From Xanthomarina sp. F2636L (GTDB lineage: Bacteria > Bacteroidota > Bacteroidia > Flavobacteriales > Flavobacteriaceae), in the NCBI RefSeq assembly GCF_026410195.1, contig NZ_JAPMLM010000069.1, positions 186,001 through 250,000 on the forward strand: DNA of 64,000 bases, written 5' to 3'. Of this stretch, positions 26,801 to 35,423 are shown piece by piece. Each line of letters starts with the position of its first letter. Within the stretch, counting starts at the first letter, position 1. A model generated the notes under the pieces. It did not search any database. It saw only the letters and a list, made by a program, of their open reading frames with translations, and was not told the DNA's origin. The position numbers were made by a program, and so were the translations under genes.

Positions 26801-27310
26801 AAGTTTTTCAACGGGATAATCTCCAGAAATATTAATGTTTAGAATGGGCATTTCTTCCGAAAGGCTCAACTCGAACACATCTGGTTTTACTTTAGCACCA
26901 TTAGACATAGGCCAATCTTCCCCAGCTGTTTTGGTGTCTATTTCATCTTTTACTTTCTGTTTGGCTTGCTCAACTGTAAGATGCTCGTCGAATTCCACAA
27001 TAATCATAGAAAAATCTTCTTGAGAGGTTGAGGTTATTTCTACAACGTTACTTACTGTTTTTAGTTCGTCTTCTAAAGGGTCTGTAATAAGTTTTTCAAC
27101 ATCTTCTGCAGTGTTTCCTGGATAGATGGAACTTACATATATTTTGGTTTCGTTTACCTCTGGAAAACTTTCACGAGGCATGTCGAAAAATGCAGCTACT
27201 CCTAAGTAAAACATTACCAGAATAAGCACATACATGGTGGTTTTATTATTAATAGCCCATGATGCTAAGCCAAATTCTTTATCGACTTGTTTTTTCTTTT
27301 TCTTAGTCAT
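23807..27310 (-). CDS. RND efflux permease (HAE/AcrB type)
   Basis: 1167 aa, an inner-membrane proton-driven pump of the tripartite type. The N-terminal helix is followed by RESFPEVNETKIYVSSIYPG, two large periplasmic loops (about residues 60-340 and 625-930) and two six-helix bundles. The GLIMGLGMLVDNGIVVVENVYR segment carries the helix-4 aspartate of the proton relay. Cytoplasmic helices include PIIISTATTVAAFIPL. It is slightly longer than AcrB, mostly from an extended loop and tail. It is last in an operon with adaptor, TolC and TetR genes, 6 bp after the adaptor. Substrates unknown. Confidence 0.93.
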   Translation of the reverse strand: MTKKKKKQVDKEFGLASWAINNKTTMYVLILVMFYLGVAAFFDMPRESFPEVNETKIYVSSIYPGNTAEDVEKLITDPLEDELKTVSNVVEITSTSQEDFSMIIVEFDEHLTVEQAKQKVKDEIDTKTAGEDWPMSNGAKVKPDVFELSLSEEMPILNINISGDYPVEKLKEYGEYLQDEIEDLLEIKKVDIRGAQDKEVEVAVDIFKMMAAEVTFSDIINAINNGNVTMSAGNLIASGQRRTIRILGEIETPEQLKNFVVKAEKGHAIYLKDVATVTFHEEDKTTFAREFGEPVVMLDVKKRAGKNMVAAAEQTQIIVQEAIDNVFPQDLKVTIANDQSSVTIAQVDDLVNNIIFGVILVVTVLMFFLGFKNAIFVGFAIPMSMFMSLMILNALGQSLNTMVLFGLIMGLGMLVDNGIVVVENVYRLMDEEGMSRIEAAKLGIGEIAFPIIISTATTVAAFIPLGLWPGIMGEFMMVLPITLSIVLGSSLFVAVFFNSVLVSQFMETEDKDMPLNKIIRTTIIIAVIGILIFIFGGEYRALGSLMVFTAIMLWVYRLFLRKWANSFQTKTLVKLERWYEKQLRWALSGWRPYGLTIGTFGLLILAFVAFGISLSTQRTQVEFFPDNKPNQIIVYIEYPQGTAIEKTNAITKEIEKIVYNVIDDNQYKDGDYNFMVESAVSQVGEGAGNPRADSGSSAEMPHKAKITASMREYKFRRGEDSELLRQKVQQSLVGIFPGVLISVEKDENGPPAGSPINIEIEGDDYDELIRTAENMREFINNKNIPGIDELKIDVNKDKPSMRVVVDREKAGELGISAAQVGQQLRNSIFGSKAGIYKEDGDDFDIYVRFNEENRYNTSALFNQNITFRDNTGQIKSVPVSAVTKHENTSGFSAIKHKNTRRIVTVYSALSPGFIDAGAIIAQIQKEMKSYKGISKNIKVDYTGQIEEQQKQQDFLNGALLTGLGLIFFILIFQFNSISKPAIIMLAIFLSFIGVFGGIVITGSSFVIMMTMVGIISLAGIVVNNGVVLLDYAQLLIDRKKQELDLDDDEYLEGKDLFETIVRAGKARLRPVLLTAITTILGLIPLAIGLNINFFSFFKEFDADIYMGGDNVVFWGPLAWTVIYGLLVATFLTLIIVPVLFYLITKFKMWLRSKIRKEARVETLEEQN

Positions 27311-27316
27311 TATTGG

Positions 27317-28534
27317 CTAGTTTTTGGCGTTAGAGTTTTCGTTTTTTTCGCTATTGTTGCCATTAGGTAATTCAATAACTTTCACGGTTTGTCCGTCTTT
27401 AACACTTCTAGCGCCTTCTTGTACAATTTCTGCACCATCCTCTATGCCTTCAAGCACTTCTATAATGTCTCCTTGAGTTTTTCCAGTTTTAATTATAACA
27501 CGTTTTACTTCTCCTTCATCTTGTGCGTTTTTATTAGTTATTATATATATGTATTGCTCACCTTGTGCATTTTCTGAAATAATACTGAGAGGAATCAATA
27601 TGGCCTTTTCGTTGGTATAATCGTTAATTTTAAGTCTGGCTGTTAAGTTGGGTTTTATGGATTTGTCCTTATTAGGAACGCTTACTTCTACCTTGAAGGT
27701 TCTGTTGGCCGGATTGATAACATCTCCTACTTGTCGAATTTTGGTTTCTAAGGTTTTTCCTAGAATTGGAAATTCTACTACTACGTGTTTTCCAATAGTA
27801 ATATCTGAAATATATTTTTCAGGAACATCCGTTTCAATATACATGTTTTCTAAATTGACTATTCTTAGAATTTGCGATTGACCTGCAACTACAACACTTC
27901 CCTGTTCTGTAATGACATTATCTATGGTTCCAGAAAATGGGGCAGTAATATTGGTTTTAGCCATTTGCTGTTTTAATTGATTTACGGCTTCAGATTGAGA
28001 TTCGAATGCCGATTTGGCTTGTAAATATTGGATTTCACTTCCAATGTTTTGATCCCATAAACGTTTTTGACGCTCAAACGTTGTTTTAGCCAAATTTGTC
28101 TGTATTTCCAATTGTGCTAATTGTTGACTTAAACCTCCATCATCAATTTTTGCCAAAAGTTGACCTTTATTAACTTTTTGACCCTCTTTTACATAGACAT
28201 GGGTTAAAATCCCATTATATTCTGGTGTAATAGTAAGTAAGCTTTTGGTTGTAACATTTCCTTGAATTTCAAGTTGATGCATAAACACTTCCTGCTTGGC
28301 ACTAAATGTTGTTATTAATGGAATCTTTTTAATAGTATCTAATTGCGCAATTTTCTCATTAAGCAAAGCTATTTGCTCATTAAGTTTTTGCTGCTCTGTA
28401 TCAATTTCGCTACGTTTTTCTTTTAATTCTGTTAAATTATTAGATGCTATCACAGCATCAAAAGACTTGACTTTTTTATCTCCACAAGATGAGATAATGA
28501 GTGCTAATATGATGAGGAGTTTTATGTTTTTCAT
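27317..28534 (-). CDS. RND periplasmic adaptor (membrane-fusion protein)
   Basis: A 405-aa lipoprotein (IISSC lipobox, near residue 17) linking the pump to TolC. It has an N-terminal coiled coil (LTELKEKRSEIDTEQQKLNE), a split lipoyl-like domain (GILTHVYVKEGQKVNKGQLLAKID and ITAPFSGTIDNVITEQGSVV), a beta-barrel and a membrane-proximal domain. An extra N-terminal coiled coil is common in Bacteroidota adaptors. The tail is Asn/Glu/Lys-rich. It lies between the TolC and RND genes (22- and 6-bp gaps). Confidence 0.93.
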   Translation of the reverse strand: MKNIKLLIILALIISSCGDKKVKSFDAVIASNNLTELKEKRSEIDTEQQKLNEQIALLNEKIAQLDTIKKIPLITTFSAKQEVFMHQLEIQGNVTTKSLLTITPEYNGILTHVYVKEGQKVNKGQLLAKIDDGGLSQQLAQLEIQTNLAKTTFERQKRLWDQNIGSEIQYLQAKSAFESQSEAVNQLKQQMAKTNITAPFSGTIDNVITEQGSVVVAGQSQILRIVNLENMYIETDVPEKYISDITIGKHVVVEFPILGKTLETKIRQVGDVINPANRTFKVEVSVPNKDKSIKPNLTARLKINDYTNEKAILIPLSIISENAQGEQYIYIITNKNAQDEGEVKRVIIKTGKTQGDIIEVLEGIEDGAEIVQEGARSVKDGQTVKVIELPNGNNSEKNENSNAKN

Positions 28535-28556
28535 GAGTGATTAGTGATTAATTGGC

Positions 28557-29900
28557 TTAATAGTTTACAGTGTTTAATATGGTTTCTAATTCTGCTTTAT
28601 TGGCTATAACATCGAACATGGCTTGTAAATATTCTTGTTGCGCAGTATATAGTTGTGTTTGTGCTTGTCTTAAATCGAAACTCGAAGCAATACCTTCAAA
28701 AAATTTGGTTTGATTTTTTTGTTCAATACGTTCAGAGAGATTTAAATTTTGGCGTTTGTTTTCGTATTCTTCTAAAGCAAAACGATAATTACTTTTTGCA
28801 TTTGCTATTTGAAACTTTAATTGTTGTTCGGTTTCTGTTAAATCTTCTTTAGCAATTTCTAAATCTATTTGTGCGCGTTGGGTTGCTGCACTTCTCATGC
28901 CTGAACTGAAGATAGGAATAGACATACTAACACCTAAAAGAGAAGAACCATACCATTCTTGATTGTTGTTTGCAAAGTTAAATTTCTCACCATAACCACT
29001 ATATCCTGCATTTACAAAAGCATTTAGACTTGGTAAAAAGTTGCTTTTCTCCAATTTTAAAAGTAATTCTTTTGATACTTCTTGATTCTTAGCAATTTGA
29101 TAATCGATGCTGTTTTCAATATTTTCATCTGCTTCAAGAAGTTCTAATGAAATGTTTTGAAGCGTTAACGTTTCAAGATTATCTGTTAAAACAAGAGATT
29201 CATTTAAATCGATTCCTAAAGTTATATTAAACATTTTATAAGATAAATCTTTTAAACGCTCCACATTGTTTAGGTAGCTTTCTAAGCCGGTTAAAGTAAT
29301 TTGTAACTGTTCTACGCTTTCCTCTTCGGCTAATCCGTTTTCGAAAATTTTGGTTGTCTCGTTGAGGTTTTTTTCAAGAACTTCAATATTCTTATTTACA
29401 ATTTGTAAATTTTCTTCTGCCAATAGTACATTTCCATAAGCGTTTATGACTGCTTGTCTAACTTCTAAATCTGTTTTTGTTTTTGCATTTTCAGAAATTT
29501 CTAAATACACCTTGGCCGATTGCAACCCAACAATATACGAGCCATCAAATAATAACTGATTAAGAGTCGCTATGGCATTCACACTTTGTTTGGGGCTAAA
29601 GGTTACTGGAACAAAGGTGCCTGGTGTGCCTCCAGCAATTTCTGCCGGAAGCAAAGAAACTTGCTGTTTTAGCCAATTTTGATAATCTACAGCCCCATTA
29701 ATTTGAGGTAATCCAGAAGCTGTAGTTTCCCATTTTTGCTTTTCGGCTGCTTCAATATCTCTAACAGCATTTTTGGCTGCTCGATTGTTTTCTAGTGCAA
29801 AATCTATAGCTTCTTGTAGAGAGAAATTGTTTGGAGTTTCTTGCGAAAACAGCCAAGAGGTGAAGCATAAAGTTAATAATAATGAAAGAGGATGTTTCAT
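28557..29900 (-). CDS. TolC-family outer-membrane efflux protein
   Basis: 447 aa with a signal peptide ending SWLFSQ and two OEP repeats of long helices and strands (for example LQEAIDFALENNRAAKNA and DLRQAQTQLYTAQQEYLQA). It forms the outer-membrane exit duct for the RND pump encoded downstream. Gap to the TetR gene upstream is 28 bp and to the adaptor 22 bp. Confidence 0.93.
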   Translation of the reverse strand: MKHPLSLLLTLCFTSWLFSQETPNNFSLQEAIDFALENNRAAKNAVRDIEAAEKQKWETTASGLPQINGAVDYQNWLKQQVSLLPAEIAGGTPGTFVPVTFSPKQSVNAIATLNQLLFDGSYIVGLQSAKVYLEISENAKTKTDLEVRQAVINAYGNVLLAEENLQIVNKNIEVLEKNLNETTKIFENGLAEEESVEQLQITLTGLESYLNNVERLKDLSYKMFNITLGIDLNESLVLTDNLETLTLQNISLELLEADENIENSIDYQIAKNQEVSKELLLKLEKSNFLPSLNAFVNAGYSGYGEKFNFANNNQEWYGSSLLGVSMSIPIFSSGMRSAATQRAQIDLEIAKEDLTETEQQLKFQIANAKSNYRFALEEYENKRQNLNLSERIEQKNQTKFFEGIASSFDLRQAQTQLYTAQQEYLQAMFDVIANKAELETILNTVNY

Positions 29901-29928
29901 GTTTGTTAGTTGTCTGTGTTTAGCGTTT

Positions 29929-30528
29929 TTATTTCGTGTTTATGAGTTTGTTTAATTTATCAATACCCTTTTGAGTACTAATACCTCGAATATGATACTC
30001 TAAAAAATTATCCATAAGTGTTTTCATGGAAAAATCATTTAAAGGGAATAATTCAGGATCTTTTAAACACATCATAGTATTAAAATATAACCTTGAAATA
30101 AATTCGATATTTATGGTGTCTCGATAATAGCCTTCTTTGACACCACGAGTTAAATTATTTGTAACGCAGTCTTGCATGATGCAAAATTGATTGGTTTTTA
30201 ATTTGTCGAAAATCTTAGGGTAATACTTTTGAAGTTGATGTTGAGGTGATGATTTTTCGTCCTTTAAATGCTCCATGGTGAATTTTTTAATTTCAAAAAT
30301 TTCATCAATTGGACTTTTATTTAAGGCACAAATACAATCTATACCATGAGATATAAGTTCAAACATATAGAGTGTGGTTGCTTCAACCAACTTGGTTTTA
30401 TTGTCAAAATGCTGGTAAATAGTTTTTTTAGATATGCCTATGCTGCTGGCAATATCGTCCATAGTGACGCTCTTAAACCCATAGTTTAAAAACATATCTG
30501 AAGCGCTAATAAGGATTTTGTCTCTCAT
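29929..30528 (-). CDS. TetR/AcrR-family repressor of the efflux operon
   Basis: 199 aa from MRDKILISASDMFLNYGF. A longer frame to 30681 would run through the promoter and operator and is rejected. The N-terminal helix-turn-helix (VTMDDIASSIGISKKTIYQHFDNK) is textbook TetR. The C-terminal ligand-binding domain (about residues 55-199) is unlike named families by eye. As first gene of the TetR-TolC-adaptor-RND unit, behind a palindrome that overlaps its own promoter, it most likely autorepresses the operon and releases on binding a pump substrate. Confidence 0.9.
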   Translation of the reverse strand: MRDKILISASDMFLNYGFKSVTMDDIASSIGISKKTIYQHFDNKTKLVEATTLYMFELISHGIDCICALNKSPIDEIFEIKKFTMEHLKDEKSSPQHQLQKYYPKIFDKLKTNQFCIMQDCVTNNLTRGVKEGYYRDTINIEFISRLYFNTMMCLKDPELFPLNDFSMKTLMDNFLEYHIRGISTQKGIDKLNKLINTK

Positions 30529-30537
30529 AATAGAGTG

Positions 30538-30578
30538 CAAATGTACAATAGGAAACTTTAAAAACCTAAAAAGTTTCC
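30538..30578 (-). promoter_or_regulatory. Efflux operon promoter with TetR-type operator
   Basis: On the minus strand TACATTTG (30545 to 30538) is a perfect -10. Six bases upstream lies GGAAACTTT - 10 bp - AAAGTTTCC (30551-30578), a perfect 9-bp inverted repeat covering the -33 region. It is a strong candidate operator for the TetR protein encoded downstream and may also touch the divergent prenyl synthetase promoter (GATATTTG, 30588-30595). Confidence 0.6.
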
Positions 30579-30650
30579 ATGGTTTTGGATATTTGTTAAT
30601 ATTGATGAAACTTGTTGTATAAATACCTCTAATTACACTATTTTTGTTCG

Positions 30651-31625
30651 ATGCAACAAGTATCATTTTATCAAGAAGCATTTGTTTCTTATTTAAATCG
30701 TTTTACAGGAAAGAGAGAACCTGAATCTTTATATAATCCCATTAACTATATTTTAAAACTAGGAGGTAAACGATTGCGTCCTGTTTTAACTTTAATGACA
30801 TCTGAAATTTTTGATTGTGATTATAAAGAAGCTCTAGATGCAGCCTTGAGTATTGAAATATTTCATAATTTTTCCTTAGTTCATGATGATATTATGGACG
30901 ATGCTCCTTTGCGAAGAGGGAAGGAAACAGTCCATGAAAAGTGGGATTTAAATACAGGTATTCTTTCTGGAGACGCTATGTTAATAATGGCATATCAATT
31001 ATTTGAAAACTATAATCCTGAAACATTTCAAGCATTAGCAAAATTATTTAGTAAAACAGCTTTAGAAGTTTGCGAAGGTCAGCAATTTGATATCGATTTT
31101 GAAACTAGAGACGATGTTACAGTTCTAGAATATCTAAAAATGATTGAATACAAAACAGCGGTTTTGGTTGGTGCCGCCATGAAAATGGGAGCTATTGTAG
31201 CAAAAGCTGGTGAAAAAGATCAAAATATAATATACGAATTTGGTAAAAACTTAGGGATTGCATTTCAACTGCAAGACGATTATTTAGACGTGTTTGGAGA
31301 TCCGGAAACTTTTGGAAAGCAGGTTGGAGGAGATATTATCGAAAACAAAAAAACCTATCTGTATTTAAAAGCTGTAGAGTTTTCTGCTTCAAACAAAAAA
31401 ACAGAATTACAACACCTTTATAGTTTAAATACCACCGACCATTCTGAAAAAATTAAGACTGCCAAACATATTTTTGTTTCCAGTGGAGCTGCTGAAGCCA
31501 CACAAAAAAAGATTGAAAGTTATACTGAAAAGGCATTTTTAGAATTAGAGAAATTAGATATTTCAAAAGAAAATAAATTAAAGCTCATGGCTTTTGGAAA
31601 GCAATTGATGAGTAGGAATGTATAG
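30651..31625 (+). CDS. Polyprenyl diphosphate synthase
   Basis: A 324-aa trans-prenyltransferase elongating allylic diphosphates with IPP, probably for menaquinone side chains. The first aspartate-rich motif is DDIMD in LVHDDIMDDAPLRRGKET; the second is DDYLD in GIAFQLQDDYLDVFGDP. GGKRLRPVLTL is the IPP-binding stretch. Chain length cannot be read reliably from the sequence. It is divergent from the efflux repressor; a small conserved-looking gene follows 31 bp downstream. Confidence 0.93.
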   Translation: MQQVSFYQEAFVSYLNRFTGKREPESLYNPINYILKLGGKRLRPVLTLMTSEIFDCDYKEALDAALSIEIFHNFSLVHDDIMDDAPLRRGKETVHEKWDLNTGILSGDAMLIMAYQLFENYNPETFQALAKLFSKTALEVCEGQQFDIDFETRDDVTVLEYLKMIEYKTAVLVGAAMKMGAIVAKAGEKDQNIIYEFGKNLGIAFQLQDDYLDVFGDPETFGKQVGGDIIENKKTYLYLKAVEFSASNKKTELQHLYSLNTTDHSEKIKTAKHIFVSSGAAEATQKKIESYTEKAFLELEKLDISKENKLKLMAFGKQLMSRNV

Positions 31626-31656
31626 AACATGTCTAAATTTTACTTCAATTAAATAA

Positions 31657-32007
31657 ATGCAACAATTAAAAACCATCCAAGATATTCTGGACACATCCAT
31701 CCAATTGAATTTATTTAAAAAATTGGTGCAGCAGTTAAATAAAGATTTTTTATATGCCAATATTGATTTGAGTTTTGATGAAGATGTTCTACCTACAAGT
31801 TTAAAGCTCATGCTCCATGAAACCATCTATAAATTAATCCAAGAAAAATTTATGGATTATTTAAATCTCCTATATATTATTGATGTGCCAGAATACAAAG
31901 TTAAGCAATTAGATGGCAGCGATGTATTATTACTTTCTGAGCAAGTAACTTATTTATTACTTCAAAGAGAGTGGCAAAAAGTTTGGTTTAAACAACAATA
32001 CTCCTAA
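31657..32007 (+). CDS. Hypothetical protein, 116 aa
   Basis: A soluble, mostly helical protein (MQQLKTIQDILDTSIQLNLF ... LLLQREWQKVWFKQQYS) with no signal peptide or membrane segment. It sits 31 bp after the prenyl synthase on the same strand and is probably co-transcribed. It converges with the next gene, overlapping by 4 bp. No family recognised; codon use looks native. Confidence 0.7.
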   Translation: MQQLKTIQDILDTSIQLNLFKKLVQQLNKDFLYANIDLSFDEDVLPTSLKLMLHETIYKLIQEKFMDYLNLLYIIDVPEYKVKQLDGSDVLLLSEQVTYLLLQREWQKVWFKQQYS

Positions 32008-32549
32008 AAGTAAACACGTACAAAAGGCATCCATGGATCTGCATAGGTGCTTTTGTATTTGTCGTATAACACATCAAACCTAATTCCAATGGTTACATTT
32101 CTTGCACGATACCCAGCTCCAAGGAATAATGATGGATACCAATAATTTTCGTTAGCAAATCCTGTTCTATTGTCCCAATTAATATTTACATTGTTTTCTT
32201 CAAACTCTGCAGAAATTTGAATTTCATCAATAGGATTAAAAAGCCCAATAATACTTCCACCTAAAACAGTAGATTTATAATAATATTTTTGAGAGTTATA
32301 GGTACCACTAAGTCCAACACCTAAGGCAAATTGTCTGTTAAATTGATAAATTGCACTTGGCGCCAAAGTACCACTAAAAAATTCGTTCCCAAAACTTAAA
32401 CCAATCCCACCACCAAAACGCACATGATTCCAAAAATCACTTTTTTGGGAATTATTACTTTCTTGTGCAAAAAGTGGGGTAGTAAACAAACAAATTAAAA
32501 GCAGAATAAAAACATGAGATTTTTGTTTAAACAGAGATTGTTTTTTCAT
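32004..32549 (-). CDS. Outer-membrane beta-barrel protein
   Basis: 181 aa from MKKQSLFKQKSHVF; an in-frame ATG at 32597 would spoil the signal peptide, which ends FAQ. The mature part has alternating strands (FGGGIGLSFGNEFFSGTLAP, YWYPSLFLGAGYRARNVTIG) and ends with aromatic FVRVYF, as in small eight-strand barrels. Relatives beside sucA are sometimes mislabelled as alpha-ketoglutarate decarboxylase because of position. It is divergent from sucA; function unknown. Confidence 0.8.
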   Translation of the reverse strand: MKKQSLFKQKSHVFILLLICLFTTPLFAQESNNSQKSDFWNHVRFGGGIGLSFGNEFFSGTLAPSAIYQFNRQFALGVGLSGTYNSQKYYYKSTVLGGSIIGLFNPIDEIQISAEFEENNVNINWDNRTGFANENYWYPSLFLGAGYRARNVTIGIRFDVLYDKYKSTYADPWMPFVRVYF

Positions 32550-32618
32550 AACGTAGATTTTGGTTAAAATTGTAGTGTATAAAAATAATAAAAGCATATC
32601 TAATTTTACTAAATGTTG

Positions 32619-32626
32619 TACTTTTG
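32619..32626 (+). promoter_or_regulatory. -10 element of sucA
   Basis: TACTTTTG matches TAnnTTTG, 37 bp before the sucA ATG. Confidence 0.5.
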
Positions 32627-32663
32627 TATAAATTTAGTTTAAACGTTTTAGTTTTCATTTTAT

Positions 32664-35423
32664 ATGGACAAATATTCTTTCTTAAATGCAGCACATACAG
32701 CATATTTTGCTGAATTATACGATCAATATTTAAAAAACCCAGATTCTGTAGAGCCAAGTTGGAGAGCTTTTTTCCAAGGTTTCGATTTTGGTAGCGAAAC
32801 CGTTGGCATGGTGGATGCGCCTTCAGAAGCAATTTCTTGCGAACATGTTTCAGAAAGCCTTACAAAAGAGTTTCAGGTTATAAAATTAATAGATGGGTAT
32901 CGAACTAGAGGGCATTTGTTTACTAAAACGAATCCAGTTAGAGATCGTAGAAAATATACTCCAACCCTAGAGATTGAAAATTTTGGTTTATCAAAATCAG
33001 ACTTAAATACGGTTTTTAGCGCAGGAGATGCTATTGGAATTGGCCCTAAGACACTCCAGGAAATAATTAATCATTTAGAAAAAATCTACTGTAGTTCTAT
33101 TGGTGTTGAGTATATGTATATTAGAAAACCTGAGGAAATACAGTGGATTCAGGAAAAACTAAATATCAGCGACAATCAGCCAAACTTTACTAATGATGAG
33201 AAGAAATACTTTCTTAAGAAATTAAATCAAGCTGTATCTTTTGAAACGTTCTTACATACTAAATATGTGGGTCAGAAACGTTTTTCGTTAGAAGGTGGAG
33301 AATCTTTAATACCAGGTTTAGATGCATTAATAGAAACTGCTGCCAAATACGATGTTAAAGAATTTGTTATGGGAATGGCTCATCGTGGTCGTTTAAGTAC
33401 CTTAACTAATATCTTTGGGAAATCGGCTAAAGATATCTTTAGTGAGTTTGATGGAAAAGATTACGAACAAGAGGTTTTTGACGGAGACGTTAAATATCAC
33501 TTAGGTTGGACTAGCGACCGAGTTACAAATTCTGGTAAAAAAATTAATTTAAATATTGCGCCTAATCCATCTCACTTAGAAACCGTTGGTGCTTTGGTAG
33601 AAGGAATAACAAGAGCAAAACAAGATGATAAATACGCTGATAATCCATCTCAGGTACTGCCAATAATAGTACATGGAGATGCAGCGATCGCAGGACAAGG
33701 TTTGGTTTATGAGATTATTCAGATGGCAGATTTGGACGGATACAAAACCAATGGAACCATTCATGTAGTAGTAAATAACCAAATAGGTTTTACAACCAAT
33801 TATCTAGATGCAAGATCTAGTACCTATTGTACAGACATTGCTAAAGTAACACTTTCACCCGTTTTGCATGTTAATGCAGACGATGTCGAAGCTGTAGTGC
33901 ACGCCATGCTATTTGCACTTCATTTTAGAATGAAATTTAAACGAGATGTGTTTATAGACTTATTAGGTTATAGAAAATATGGACATAATGAAGGTGATGA
34001 ACCTCGTTTTACCCAACCAAAACTCTATAGGGCTATTTCAAAACACGACAACCCTAGAGATATCTATGCGAATAAATTATTAGATGAAGGTGTAATTACT
34101 AAAGGATATGTTGAAAAGTTAGAAAAAGATTATAAAGATAAACTAGAAGAAAATTTAGAAGATTCTAGAAAAGAAGAAAAAACAGAAATTACACCATTCA
34201 TGCAAAACGAATGGGTAGATTATATTACGGTTGATGAAGATAAGATGATAAAGTCTGTGGACACCACTTATCCTAAAGAAAATTTAGCAAATATAACCAA
34301 AGTACTATCTTCATTACCAAAAGACAAAAAGTTTATTCGTAAAATTTCTCGTTTAGTAGAATCTAGACAAGATATGTTTAACGAGGATAAGTTAGATTGG
34401 GCTATGGCAGAACACTTAGCTTATGGGTCTATTTTAGAAGAAGGATTCGATGTTAGAATTTCTGGACAAGATGTTGAGAGAGGAACATTTTCTCACAGGC
34501 ATGCTGTTGTAAAAGTAGAAGATAGCGAAGAAGAAATTGTTTTACATAATTCAATTAGTGAGGATCAAGGAAAATTCTATATTTATAACTCCTTACTTTC
34601 AGAGTATGGCGTTGTAGGTTTCGATTATGGTTATGCTATGGCAAGCCCTAGAACTTTAACTATTTGGGAAGCACAATTTGGAGACTTTAGTAATGGTGCC
34701 CAAATTATGATAGATCAATATATATCGGCTGCTGAAGATAAGTGGAAACTTCAAAACGGTTTGGTTATGTTATTGCCACATGGTTACGAAGGTCAAGGAG
34801 CAGAGCACTCTTCAGGTAGAATGGAACGTTACTTACAACTTTGTGCGAAAGACAATATGTTTGTTGCCGACTGTACAACTCCGGCAAATATGTTCCATTT
34901 ATTAAGAAGACAAGTTAAAGCTAAGTTTAGAAAACCTTTAATTGTGTTTACACCTAAAAGTTTGTTGCGTCATCCTTTGGTTGTTTCTACCGTAGATGAA
35001 TTTGTAAATGGCGAATTTAAAATGCTAATTGACGATGAAAAAGCAGAGGTGGCTAAAATTAAAACTTTAGTACTTCTTACTGGAAAATTCTATTACGATT
35101 TACTAGAAGAGCAAGAGAAACTAGAGAGAGATGATGTAGCTTTAGTAAGAATTGAGCAACTATTCCCATTGCCTATAGAAGATATAAAAGCCATTTTAAA
35201 GAAATATAAGAATGCTACAGATATTGTTTGGGCTCAAGAAGAACCTAGAAACATGGGAGCTTATAGTCATATGTTAATGCATCTAGATGAAGCTAAAACG
35301 TTTAGAGTCGTTTCACGTAGACCATATGGTGCACCAGCAGCAGGAAGTTCGGTACGTTCTAAAAAGCGTCATAAAGAAGTGATAGATTTTGTATTCGATA
35401 AAACCAAAAACAATCAACGTTAA
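32664..35423 (+). CDS. sucA: 2-oxoglutarate dehydrogenase E1 component
   Basis: A 919-aa thiamine-diphosphate decarboxylase of the TCA-cycle OGDH complex; length is usual (about 930). It opens with the E1o N-terminal tail that contacts E2 (FLNAAHTAYFAELYDQYLKN and the SWRAFFQGFDF pattern). Other landmarks are EFVMGMAHRGRLSTL, GDAAIAGQGLVYEIIQMADL for the ThDP site, VVNNQIGFTT, and the C-terminal EEPRNMGAY. It is followed without a gap by an M23-type peptidase gene, then by sucB; E3 is not in the window. Confidence 0.97.
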   Translation: MDKYSFLNAAHTAYFAELYDQYLKNPDSVEPSWRAFFQGFDFGSETVGMVDAPSEAISCEHVSESLTKEFQVIKLIDGYRTRGHLFTKTNPVRDRRKYTPTLEIENFGLSKSDLNTVFSAGDAIGIGPKTLQEIINHLEKIYCSSIGVEYMYIRKPEEIQWIQEKLNISDNQPNFTNDEKKYFLKKLNQAVSFETFLHTKYVGQKRFSLEGGESLIPGLDALIETAAKYDVKEFVMGMAHRGRLSTLTNIFGKSAKDIFSEFDGKDYEQEVFDGDVKYHLGWTSDRVTNSGKKINLNIAPNPSHLETVGALVEGITRAKQDDKYADNPSQVLPIIVHGDAAIAGQGLVYEIIQMADLDGYKTNGTIHVVVNNQIGFTTNYLDARSSTYCTDIAKVTLSPVLHVNADDVEAVVHAMLFALHFRMKFKRDVFIDLLGYRKYGHNEGDEPRFTQPKLYRAISKHDNPRDIYANKLLDEGVITKGYVEKLEKDYKDKLEENLEDSRKEEKTEITPFMQNEWVDYITVDEDKMIKSVDTTYPKENLANITKVLSSLPKDKKFIRKISRLVESRQDMFNEDKLDWAMAEHLAYGSILEEGFDVRISGQDVERGTFSHRHAVVKVEDSEEEIVLHNSISEDQGKFYIYNSLLSEYGVVGFDYGYAMASPRTLTIWEAQFGDFSNGAQIMIDQYISAAEDKWKLQNGLVMLLPHGYEGQGAEHSSGRMERYLQLCAKDNMFVADCTTPANMFHLLRRQVKAKFRKPLIVFTPKSLLRHPLVVSTVDEFVNGEFKMLIDDEKAEVAKIKTLVLLTGKFYYDLLEEQEKLERDDVALVRIEQLFPLPIEDIKAILKKYKNATDIVWAQEEPRNMGAYSHMLMHLDEAKTFRVVSRRPYGAPAAGSSVRSKKRHKEVIDFVFDKTKNNQR

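Noticed and set aside
29929-30681. Longer TetR frame starting at 30681
   Set aside because: It would span the promoter, the palindromic operator and part of the prenyl synthase gene.
32004-32549. Alpha-ketoglutarate decarboxylase
   Set aside because: A small beta-barrel sequence with a signal peptide; the enzyme name would come only from the neighbouring sucA.
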